This document shows positions 55,033-62,596 of a stretch of DNA of 64,000 bases, piece by piece. Position 1 is the first letter of the stretch, and every line of letters begins with the position of its first letter. The position numbers and the translations under genes were made by a program. The notes beneath the pieces were generated by a model that was not told the origin of the DNA, ran no database searches, and was given only the letters and a program-made list of their open reading frames with translations. Location: contig CAIVDV010000064.1 of the NCBI GenBank assembly GCA_903904755.1, forward strand, positions 1 through 64,000. The letters run 5' to 3'. Source of the stretch: an uncultured Acidobacteriaceae bacterium. Lineage in GTDB: Bacteria > Acidobacteriota > Terriglobia > Terriglobales > Acidobacteriaceae.

Positions 55033-56169
55033 ATGTCAACCGTTGCACCCACTCCGCTGAAGCAGACTGCACTGAACGCCACCCACCGCGCACTCAAAGC
55101 CAAGATGGTCGATTTCGGCGGCTGGGATATGCCTGTCGAGTATTCCGGCCTCATCGCCGAGCACCTCGCCGTCCGCACCGCCGTCGGCCTTTTTGACGTC
55201 AGCCACATGGGCGAGATCCAGTTCCGCGGGCCCTCGGCGCTCGCCGCCGTGCAGTCCATCACCATGAACGACGCCTCAAAGCTCAAGGACGGCCAGGCCC
55301 AGTACTCCGCTCTGCTCACCCCCGAAGGCACCTTTGTCGACGACATCCTCGTCCACCGCCTGGGCGAAAACGACTACCTCCTGGTCGTCAACGCCGGCAC
55401 CAAGGACAAGGACTACGCCTGGATTCGCCGCCACGTGGGCATGAGCCACGGCCTGCACATCTCCGACTACTCGCCCTACTACTCGCAGCTTGCCGTGCAG
55501 GGCCCGCGCGCGCTGGAGACGCTGCAGAAGCTGACCAAGGTCGATCTCGCCGCAATCAAAAACTACTGGTTTACCGAGGGGCAGGTCGCAGGCATCTACA
55601 ACACCCTCATCGCCCGTACCGGTTACTCCGGCGAAGACGGCTTTGAGCTCTACGTCCCCTCCGACGTTGCCACCACCGAAAAGCTGTGGAACGCGCTGAT
55701 GGAAGCCGGCGCCGAGTTCGGAATCCTGCCCTGCGGCCTGGGCGCGCGCAACACCCTGCGGCTGGAAGCCGGCATGCCCCTCTACGGCCACGAAATCTCC
55801 GACGAAATCACCCCGCTGGAAGCCGGCCTCGACCGCTGGCTGAAGCTGGACAAGCCGACCGACTTTCTGGGCCGCACGGCGCTGCAGGCACTGAAGGACT
55901 CCGGTGGCCCCGCGCGCAAGCTCGTTGGCCTCGAGATGGTGGAGCGCGGCATCGCCCGCGACGGCTACCCGGTCCTGAACGAAGCCGGCGAAACCATCGG
56001 CAGCGTCACCAGCGGCTCGCCCGCGCCCTTCCTGAAGACCAACATCGCCTACGCCTACGTCCCTACGGCAGTCGCTGCCAGCGGAGAAGACGTCTTCGTC
56101 CAGGTCCGCGCCAACAAGGTGAGGGCGAAGCAGGTGCCCACGCCGTTTTACAAGCGGGTGAGGAAGTAA
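55033..56169 (+). CDS. gcvT: Aminomethyltransferase (glycine cleavage T protein)
   Basis: A 378-aa folate-dependent T protein that releases ammonia and makes 5,10-methylene-THF from the aminomethyl-lipoyl H protein. It shows the N-terminal VDFGGWDMPVEYSGLIAEHLAVR, FDVSHMGEI, the conserved GYSGEDGFELYVP, and LGARNTLRLEAGMPLYGHEI segments with the catalytic Asp expected in the barrel's YSALLTPEG..VDDILVHR region. gcvH and gcvP are absent here. GAGG lies 10 bases upstream of the ATG. The following hydrolase gene is 45 bp on. Confidence 0.95.
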   Translation: MSTVAPTPLKQTALNATHRALKAKMVDFGGWDMPVEYSGLIAEHLAVRTAVGLFDVSHMGEIQFRGPSALAAVQSITMNDASKLKDGQAQYSALLTPEGTFVDDILVHRLGENDYLLVVNAGTKDKDYAWIRRHVGMSHGLHISDYSPYYSQLAVQGPRALETLQKLTKVDLAAIKNYWFTEGQVAGIYNTLIARTGYSGEDGFELYVPSDVATTEKLWNALMEAGAEFGILPCGLGARNTLRLEAGMPLYGHEISDEITPLEAGLDRWLKLDKPTDFLGRTALQALKDSGGPARKLVGLEMVERGIARDGYPVLNEAGETIGSVTSGSPAPFLKTNIAYAYVPTAVAASGEDVFVQVRANKVRAKQVPTPFYKRVRK

Positions 56170-56213
56170 ATTCGCCGCTTTGATACCATCGGGGAATCCC
56201 TAGAGGTTCCCCG

Positions 56214-57116
56214 ATGCGACGACTTCTCTGCTCCGCCATCCTCTTCGCTGCGTTCTCCCCCGCCCTTCATGCCCAGGCTCCGCTGCTGGCGCCCGAATCC
56301 TCCCTGCCGCCGCAGAAGACTGCGCTGGTCTTCGGCCAGAAGATTGCTTATTACGAAGCCGGTTCCGGCCCAACGATCGTGCTCGTCCACGGCTTTGCCA
56401 GCCAGGCGCGCTTTGATTGGGGCAACGTGATTCCGGCGCTTGCGAAAGAGCACCACGTCCTCGCACTCGACCAGATCGGCTTCGGACAATCTGACAAGCC
56501 CCAAATCGACTACTCCATCCAGACCTTTGTGGACTTCCTCGGCGAGTTCCTCCGGTTCGAACATGTTCACGAGTTCACACTGGCCGGCGAGTCCCTGGGT
56601 GGGTGGATCAGCGCGCTCTACACCATTGAAGCGCTGGCTCCGAGCAATGTTGGCCCCTATCCGCTCCCCATCCCAACCCGGCTGATTCTTGAGGATGCCG
56701 CCGGCATGACTCCCCTGCCGCGTACGGAAGGCAGCTACCCTGTCCGCGGCACCTTTGCGGACGCGCATGGAGTGGCCGTCGTCTTCCACGACAAGTCCCG
56801 CGTTACGGAAGAGTTTGTGCGCGAAAACTGGGCGATGAGCCTGGCTTCCAACGATGGATTCACGCAGCGCTCCGTCTGGGCGAGCCCCAAGCTGGCCGGT
56901 GAAGTGGTGAAAGACCGCATCGGCAAAATCACCATCCCCACCCTGGTCGTGTGGGGCGGCAGAGACGAACTCGTACCGCTGGAAAACGGCCGCGCCTACG
57001 CCGCGGGAATACCGGGCGCACGGCTCGCCATCATTCCCGAGTGCGGCCACGGCCCGTCGGTCGAAAAGCCCGCCGAGTTCCTGGCCGCAGTGTTGCCGTT
57101 TCTTGATGGGAAATAG
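56214..57116 (+). CDS. Secreted alpha/beta hydrolase
   Basis: A 300-aa hydrolase with a signal peptide (LLCSAILFAAFSPALHA). The alpha/beta fold is clear: oxyanion-hole VLVHGFASQARFDW, nucleophile elbow AGESLGGW (Ser in GxSxG), acid in WGGRDELVP, His in CGHGPSVEKP. Substrate unknown; an esterase/lipase or dehalogenase-like role in the periplasm fits. It is on the same strand as gcvT but has a different fold partner context, so an operon is possible but not demanded. Faces the AsmA-like gene convergently. Confidence 0.85.
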   Translation: MRRLLCSAILFAAFSPALHAQAPLLAPESSLPPQKTALVFGQKIAYYEAGSGPTIVLVHGFASQARFDWGNVIPALAKEHHVLALDQIGFGQSDKPQIDYSIQTFVDFLGEFLRFEHVHEFTLAGESLGGWISALYTIEALAPSNVGPYPLPIPTRLILEDAAGMTPLPRTEGSYPVRGTFADAHGVAVVFHDKSRVTEEFVRENWAMSLASNDGFTQRSVWASPKLAGEVVKDRIGKITIPTLVVWGGRDELVPLENGRAYAAGIPGARLAIIPECGHGPSVEKPAEFLAAVLPFLDGK

Positions 57117-57141
57117 CTCGGCGCAACGACGGCGGCCGGTC

Positions 57142-58926
57142 TCACTTCCCTATCCGGTCCCAGTCCACACCAAACTTCGGCGCAGCGCGATTGCCGGTCA
57201 AATGCACCGGAACATCGGTCGCAGCGCCGTTCCTGCGCAGGAAGCGGTCGGCCGGCTTCAGCAGAAATCCCTTCCATCCGCCCACCATCTTGGACAGCGG
57301 CGCCTCCATCTTCGCATCGCCGTCAAAGTTCAGCGTTCCTGCAGCGAGCTCGTAGCTGCCGTGCACATCAATCTCGGCGCCCGGCACTCGCGCCACCACG
57401 TCCGGCACCGTCAGCACTCCGCCTGCCAGCGTGAAATGCGAGGTCAGCGCAGTCTCAATGGTCGCGGCATCCGTGGCCTTCACCTGCCCCGGCTGGCCCA
57501 GCCCGCGCAGGCTTATCTGCTTCACCGTCTCCTGAATCTTGCCGCTGGTGAAGTGAACTCCGGCGGCCTGGGCCTGACCCTCCAGCTCCAGCCGCTCCAG
57601 CACTGGCTGCGTATCCGCTCCCGCGTTTGGCCGCAGATGGAAGTGGGTGGAAAGCGTGAGGTTGCCTGTCATCAGCGGCTGCTCTGCGGTGGAGACATTC
57701 AGGAAGTCCTCAATCCTGCCCCGGTCTACGGCCACCTCCAGCGTGATGTCGTGCCCCCTGGTGCCGGTGCCGGCATCCACGGCGCGCTCCACCAGCCCAT
57801 GCGCAATGAGGTGCGAGTGCCCCAGCGTGGCTTCCACATGGTCGAGCGCGACGTTTCCGTTGGTGCCATCTACGGTTGCCTGGAACTCGGTTGCCAGGGC
57901 AACACCCGGCCCGGTATCGGCGCGCTCCAAACGGAAGTCTGGGCACTGGCTGCGGCCCGCGACGGCGATGCGGTGCAGCACCCCGTCAAAGCGGCCCGTG
58001 GCCTCAAGATGCCCGCTAATGCCCTTGATGCTGGAAAGATCCGCCTTGCTGAAGGTGAAGTCGCCGGTGACCGGCAAATCGGCGGGCGAAAACCGGCCGG
58101 TTCCCTCGGCCCCCTTCCATGGACCCACCTTGCCCACCGCGTGCACGGTCCCCACCGGACGGGGATTGATCATGTCCACAGCAAATGCGGTTGGGCCACC
58201 GCTGCTGTCGGGCGTCAGCGCCAGGTCGCGCAGGGCAAAGTCGAGTGGCGGCTTTGTTGGCGTGGGCTCGGCACCCCCAGCCGGAACGCCGGCGCGAGGC
58301 TTGCCGCCCCCCAGGCCGCGCTCAATGACGAGATCCACATCCGCGCACTCAATCCGCCGCACCACAATCTTCGGCGGCTGCAGCAGTCCGGCCAGGGTGC
58401 TGCGAGCCAGCCCGCTTGCGCTCTCGGCCGGGAGCTGGGCCGTCTCCTGGGTCTGCGCCGCAGTACCGGCAGAAAGATGCGGCCGGTCAACCGATGGCGG
58501 CACAAGGATGCGGACGCCCTCGACCCGCACCACGGCAATTTCCACGGGGTCGCCGGGATGCATCCGCCAGTTCGCGTGGAAGTGGAACCGCTCAACGGTA
58601 ATCCACGGCTGCTGGAACCACGGCGCACTGGAATCCTCTCCGCTCGCCGGCCCAGGCAGCCAGATGCGCAACCCACTGCCCTCCACCTCAAGTCCCTCAA
58701 CCAGAGTGGTCCGAAAACTGGCCAGCTCTACCTTGCCGTGGAAATGGTGCTCCAGCTCCGCAACAATTCCGGCCCGCAACTCCGGCTCAATCTGGCGCAT
58801 CAGCCAGGCTTCCACGCCCAGCACAGCGGCCACCACCACCACCAGCCCGGCCAGCAGCCACGCGCCCCGGCGCAGAAGACGCCTCATCCTCGACGGGCTT
58901 GCGCTGTTGTCGCTCTCACTCGGCAT
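57142..58926 (-). CDS. AsmA-family/translocation-module-like envelope protein
   Basis: A 594-aa protein with an N-terminal TM anchor (GAWLLAGLVVVVAAVLGVEAWLM) and a long beta-rich extracytoplasmic region. The start segment EAWLMRQIEPELRAGIVAELEHHFHGKVELASFRTTLVEGLEVEGSGL is typical of the AsmA/TamB/YhdP group, which forms lipid-transporting bridge proteins between the inner and outer membrane. The middle contains Gly/Pro-rich linkers, and the end (GSYELAAGTLNFDGDAKMEAPLSKM..GWKGFLLKPADRFLRRNG...HLTGNRAAPKFGVD) matches the family's C-terminal domain. Role in lipid trafficking is inferred. Confidence 0.75.
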   Translation of the reverse strand: MPSESDNSASPSRMRRLLRRGAWLLAGLVVVVAAVLGVEAWLMRQIEPELRAGIVAELEHHFHGKVELASFRTTLVEGLEVEGSGLRIWLPGPASGEDSSAPWFQQPWITVERFHFHANWRMHPGDPVEIAVVRVEGVRILVPPSVDRPHLSAGTAAQTQETAQLPAESASGLARSTLAGLLQPPKIVVRRIECADVDLVIERGLGGGKPRAGVPAGGAEPTPTKPPLDFALRDLALTPDSSGGPTAFAVDMINPRPVGTVHAVGKVGPWKGAEGTGRFSPADLPVTGDFTFSKADLSSIKGISGHLEATGRFDGVLHRIAVAGRSQCPDFRLERADTGPGVALATEFQATVDGTNGNVALDHVEATLGHSHLIAHGLVERAVDAGTGTRGHDITLEVAVDRGRIEDFLNVSTAEQPLMTGNLTLSTHFHLRPNAGADTQPVLERLELEGQAQAAGVHFTSGKIQETVKQISLRGLGQPGQVKATDAATIETALTSHFTLAGGVLTVPDVVARVPGAEIDVHGSYELAAGTLNFDGDAKMEAPLSKMVGGWKGFLLKPADRFLRRNGAATDVPVHLTGNRAAPKFGVDWDRIGK

Positions 58927-58963
58927 AGTTCTCCGACGCGGCTGGCTGAGAAATGTAGTCGGT

Positions 58964-60010
58964 CTATTGAGTCAGCGCGCTCAGCCCGGCGCGCTCGGCG
59001 TGGGCTTCCATCTGGTGCTGAATCTCAAGCGCAAGAGCCAGCGCCTCGCGCCCCTGCCGCGCAGTCACCCTCGGCTGCTGCCGGCTCCGGACGGCCTGCA
59101 CAAAGGCCTCCAGTTCCAGCCGCAGCGGCTCTCCGGGCGCAACTGCGGGCTTGGAAAAGCTCAGCCCGGGCAACCCTTCCTGGAATCCCCCGGCAGCCCC
59201 TGCCGCCATCGCCGACTCCAGGTTGAAGCCCTCATCCACCTGAATCACCAGCACATCGCGCCGGGCGTAGTCGATGGAAACATACTGCCGCGGCTCAAAG
59301 TAGCGCAGCTTGCGCACCCGTTCGGTTGAGACGCGGGAGGCGGTAAAGTTGGCCACGCAGCCGGACTCGAACTCCACCCGGACGTTCGCGATATCCACCT
59401 TGGAAGAGAGGATGGGCAGGCCCACGGCGCGCACTTCCCTGACCGGGCTGGCAGCAAAGGCCAGCACCACATCCAGGTCGTGAATCATCAGGTCAAGCAC
59501 TACATCCACGTCCAGCGCCCGGGGCGTAAAGATGCTGAGCCTGTGCGCCTCAAAAAACATCGGTTTCTTCTTGGCCGCTTCCATCGTCACCACGGCTGGG
59601 TTGAATCGCTCCAGGTGGCCCGGCTGCAGGATGCGCCCATGCCGCTCGGCAATGGCAATCAAATCGTCCGCCTCGACAAGCTTTGCTGCCAGCGGCTTCT
59701 CCACCAGGCAGTCAATTCCGGCGGAAAGCAACTGACTGGCGACTGCGTGATGAAAGACGGTCGGCACGGCAACACTCGCCGCATCCAGCTTCAAATCCGC
59801 AACCAGCGCCTCGTCCACACTCCCAAACACCGGAATCCCATACTTTGCCGCCACCTCGGCGGCGCGCTCGGCGTTGGGCTCAATCGCGGCAGCCAGGGTA
59901 ACCCCCTGGTCGGCCATCTCGCTGTAGACGCGCAGATGGTTGCGGCCAAATGACCCTGTTCCGGCCACGGCAACCCGCAGCGGCCTACCGGCTTGTGCTG
60001 CCTCGGTCAC
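58964..60010 (-). CDS. Gfo/Idh/MocA-family oxidoreductase
   Basis: A 348-aa NAD(P)-dependent oxidoreductase. The N-terminal Rossmann motif is VAVAGTGSFGRNHLRVYS, the family signature EKPLAAKLVEADDLI gives the EKP motif with catalytic Lys, and VDVVLDLMIHDLDVVLAFA holds the conserved acid/His. Many relatives act on UDP-sugars or sugar acids (WlbA/Idh-like), but the substrate is not evident. GTG 60010 overlaps the stop of the preceding 73-aa ORF (TAGTG), so it is translationally coupled. The earlier in-frame extension to 60256 crosses that ORF in another frame and is not used. Confidence 0.88.
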   Translation of the reverse strand: MTEAAQAGRPLRVAVAGTGSFGRNHLRVYSEMADQGVTLAAAIEPNAERAAEVAAKYGIPVFGSVDEALVADLKLDAASVAVPTVFHHAVASQLLSAGIDCLVEKPLAAKLVEADDLIAIAERHGRILQPGHLERFNPAVVTMEAAKKKPMFFEAHRLSIFTPRALDVDVVLDLMIHDLDVVLAFAASPVREVRAVGLPILSSKVDIANVRVEFESGCVANFTASRVSTERVRKLRYFEPRQYVSIDYARRDVLVIQVDEGFNLESAMAAGAAGGFQEGLPGLSFSKPAVAPGEPLRLELEAFVQAVRSRQQPRVTARQGREALALALEIQHQMEAHAERAGLSALTQ

Positions 60011-60231
60011 TAGGCTTTGGTCCCGCCGTTCACCACGTTCAGGCAGCGCCCGTACAGGTCCAGCAGTTGATTCACTTGGTCTTCCGGCTTCGGTGCCGGG
60101 ATGCTGTTGAAGCCCGTCGATGGCGTCACCGTGCGCCCAAAACCAGTCGAAGCCGCTACAAACTTCAGCAGATCCAGGGCAATATCCTCGTTGCTGCGTG
60201 CGCCCAGACCACCCGATCCCGCGTTTTCCAT
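60010..60231 (-). CDS. 73-aa protein of unknown function, coupled to the Gfo/Idh/MocA gene
   Basis: A small soluble protein (MENAGSGGLGARSNEDIALDLLKFVAASTGFG...SIPAPKPEDQVNQLLDLYGRCLNVVNGG) with a helical middle and end. Start ATG 60231 has TCTGGAGGATGC just upstream (GGAGG). Its stop overlaps the oxidoreductase GTG. The coupling suggests a functional link, perhaps as an accessory subunit. No family is recognised. Confidence 0.6.
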   Translation of the reverse strand: MENAGSGGLGARSNEDIALDLLKFVAASTGFGRTVTPSTGFNSIPAPKPEDQVNQLLDLYGRCLNVVNGGTKA

Positions 60232-60411
60232 TGCATCCTCCAGAAGAAAACTCCAAAACAGGATGCTATCAGGGGCCACCACTCCCCACCTAGCCCGCCC
60301 AATCCACCTGCCGACCCAGTTCTTTTCCAGTGCCTGTTAACCAACCGGCCCCCTGGTTCGTTGAACAGGCAGGACGCGCCCTAAAACCTGACGCAAGAAG
60401 GAAGTTCCCAC

Positions 60412-61350
60412 ATGTCTCGCACCCGCCGCACAATTATCTCCCTGGCCATCGCCGCCACACTCGGCCTCTCCACTCTCGCCACCTTTGGGCAGCTCAGTCC
60501 GGCCAAGGCTTCCCCGGCCGCCAAAGCCGTCCCCGCCGTCGACGCCCCCGGCAACGACACCAACTTCCCCGCCACCCAGGAGCAGTTCCTAAAGCTGCTG
60601 CGCCTCAGTCCCACGCTGACGGAAGTCGTAGCTCGCGACCCCTCGCTGCTCGCCAATCAGGAGTACGTCAACCGCAACAACCCCGAACTCGGCCAGTTCC
60701 TGGTCACCAATCCGCAAATTGCCCGCAACCCCCAGTACTATCTCTTCACCCATCTGCCCCCCGGCTCCGGCAGCAACGAAGAAGCCCTGGAACGCAAGGT
60801 GTGGCCTGACATGGCTCCGCACGAATACCACCAAAGCCAGCTTGAGTTCCTCATCGACCACGTCGGGCCATTTTTCATCTTCATCGCCGTCCTCGGGGCC
60901 TTGCTGTGGCTGCTGCGCACCCTCTTTGAAAATCGCCGATGGGGCCGCATCTTCAAGCTGCAGACTGAGGTCCACAGCCGACTCATCGAGCGCTTCGGCA
61001 CCAGCCAGGAACTGCTGACCTACATGGAAACCGAAGCAGGAAGCCGATTCCTGAAGGCCGCCCCTATCCCCATCGACCCGGAGCAGGTACAAGCCATGCC
61101 CAATGCCGTCGCACGCATCCTCACCTCCCTCCAGGTGGGCGCAATCCTCACCCTGCTTGGCATCGGCTTCTACCTCATGCGCCATAACAACCACGAGTTC
61201 ACAACCCTGTGCGAGCTACTGGCGGTCTTTACCCTCATGCCGGGAATTGGCTGTATCATCTCCGCAGCGGCTACCTGGTTTCTGGCCGGTCGGCTTGGCC
61301 TCATGCCGGCCCCCGGAGCACCCTCGCAGCACTCCCTGGAAAAGCAGTGA
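60412..61350 (+). CDS. Inner-membrane protein upstream of an ECF sigma gene
   Basis: A 312-aa protein with a signal-like N terminus (TIISLAIAATLGLSTLATFG), a periplasmic helical region with paired short repeats (VTNPQIARNPQYYLF; VARDPSLLANQEYVNRNNP), a TM helix (GPFFIFIAVLGALLWLLRTLF), a cytoplasmic part, and two more TMs (LTSLQVGAILTLLGIGFYLM, FTLMPGIGCIISAAATWFLAG). Three bases separate its stop from the sigma start, so it belongs to the sigma/anti-sigma operon and may be a third regulator or target. Function unknown. Confidence 0.65.
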   Translation: MSRTRRTIISLAIAATLGLSTLATFGQLSPAKASPAAKAVPAVDAPGNDTNFPATQEQFLKLLRLSPTLTEVVARDPSLLANQEYVNRNNPELGQFLVTNPQIARNPQYYLFTHLPPGSGSNEEALERKVWPDMAPHEYHQSQLEFLIDHVGPFFIFIAVLGALLWLLRTLFENRRWGRIFKLQTEVHSRLIERFGTSQELLTYMETEAGSRFLKAAPIPIDPEQVQAMPNAVARILTSLQVGAILTLLGIGFYLMRHNNHEFTTLCELLAVFTLMPGIGCIISAAATWFLAGRLGLMPAPGAPSQHSLEKQ

Positions 61351-61353
61351 CGG

Positions 61354-61968
61354 ATGGCAGCCGAGCCCGAACCACCTCGGCCCATCCAACCGGATTCGGA
61401 GCAACGCACCATGTTCTGGCAAATCGCCCTTCCCAAACCCGCCGCAGTCGAGCAGCCCGCAGAACTCCGCATGGACAGTGATGCCTTTGCGGCCTTCTAC
61501 GAGCGCTCGGCCCGGCCGCTTTGGGCGTACCTGGCGCGTGTCTCCGGAAATCCGGCCCTGGCGGACGACCTCATGCAGGAGGCCTTCCTCCGCTTCCTGG
61601 CGGCGCAACTCTCCCTCGATGGCGAGATTGCCGCCCGGCGTTACCTCTTCCGCATCGCCACCAACCTGCTGCGCGACCACTGGCGGCGGCCGGTCAGCGA
61701 TTCGCTGGAGTCCGTTCCAGAGCCCCACGCCCCTGCCGTGCTGACTGATTCACACGCGGCCGACATGCTGGGCCCGGCGCTGGCTGCCGTCTCTCCACGC
61801 GACCGGCAACTGCTCTGGCTCGCATATGCCGAGGGCTACTCGCACAAGGAAATTGCGGAGATTACTGGCCTGCAGTCGGCAAGCATCCGCCTGCTGCTCT
61901 TCCGCTCGCGGCGGCGCGTGGCGCAACTGCTGCTGAAGCAGGCAAAAGGAGCATCCCTATGCGACTGA
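61354..61968 (+). CDS. ECF RNA polymerase sigma factor
   Basis: A 204-aa sigma factor: region 2 with DSDAFAAFYERSARPLWAYLARVSGNPALADDLMQEAFLRFL and region 4 with SPRDRQLLWLAYAEGYSHKEIAEITGLQSASIRLLLFRSRRR. The N-terminal ~35 residues are non-conserved. It overlaps the next gene by 10 nt; that gene has a zinc-finger anti-sigma motif. This is therefore a second, independent sigma/anti-sigma pair in the window. Autoregulation is likely but no promoter motif is identified. Confidence 0.88.
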   Translation: MAAEPEPPRPIQPDSEQRTMFWQIALPKPAAVEQPAELRMDSDAFAAFYERSARPLWAYLARVSGNPALADDLMQEAFLRFLAAQLSLDGEIAARRYLFRIATNLLRDHWRRPVSDSLESVPEPHAPAVLTDSHAADMLGPALAAVSPRDRQLLWLAYAEGYSHKEIAEITGLQSASIRLLLFRSRRRVAQLLLKQAKGASLCD

Positions 61969-62504
61969 TTGCCTGCCCTCGTGAAAAAGAGGTCTCCACC
62001 GAGCTGGCCAGCGGACACTGGCCCCACGCCGTAGCCCAGGACCTGCTGTCCCACAGCCACAGTTGCTCCCGCTGCCGGGAGCTGCTGCTGGTCTCGCAGG
62101 CCTTCCGCCAGGCCCGTCAGGCTACGATTGCAGCCGCGCCCCTTCCCGCTCACGGGCTGGTGTGGTGGCGCGCACAGTTGCGCGGACGGGGAGAAGCGGT
62201 GCAGAAGCTGGAGCGGCCGTTCCTGACCGTGCAGATCTTCACCCTGCTGCTCACGCTGGCCGCCGCAGCTCTGCTTCTGGCCTCGCAAATTCATCGCGGA
62301 GTCGGCTGGCAACCCTGGGCGCTGTGGCACGACTCGCACCCCCTCGCCACGGCCTGGCAGGAGACGGAGAGCATCCTTGCCGGTTGTCTCGACTGGTTCG
62401 CCCACTGGCCCCTTGCGCTGCTGCTGCCCAGCCTGACCGCTGTGGCGCTGTTTGCCGCGGTGGCGGTCTTCCTCGCCCTTCAAAGAGACCCCAACCGCTC
62501 CTGA
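61959..62504 (+). CDS. Zinc-finger anti-sigma factor, membrane-anchored
   Basis: A 181-aa protein starting inside the sigma gene. It has the anti-sigma zinc motif HSHSCSRC near the N terminus (HxxxCxxC), a helical middle, and two hydrophobic segments (LTVQIFTLLLTLAAAALLLASQI and LALLLPSLTAVALFAAVAVFLAL) with a short external loop. It should bind the sigma factor above and release it in response to an envelope signal. A hairpin at 62518-62543 follows, before the GH32 gene. Confidence 0.75.
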   Translation: MRLIACPREKEVSTELASGHWPHAVAQDLLSHSHSCSRCRELLLVSQAFRQARQATIAAAPLPAHGLVWWRAQLRGRGEAVQKLERPFLTVQIFTLLLTLAAAALLLASQIHRGVGWQPWALWHDSHPLATAWQETESILAGCLDWFAHWPLALLLPSLTAVALFAAVAVFLALQRDPNRS

Positions 62505-62517
62505 ACCGGTACAACTG

Positions 62518-62543
62518 GCGAGTCTGCCCGCATGCAGACTCGC
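62518..62543 (+). terminator. Hairpin after the second sigma operon
   Basis: A perfect 10-bp stem GCGAGTCTGC / GCAGACTCGC with a 6-nt CCGCAT loop, 14 bp after the anti-sigma stop. There is no run of T after it; likely a weak terminator or a protector of the 3' end. Confidence 0.6.
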
Positions 62544-62596
62544 CCACACCCCCCACATTCGCTATCATCGTTCCGTTGACCCAACGGAGCCCACCT

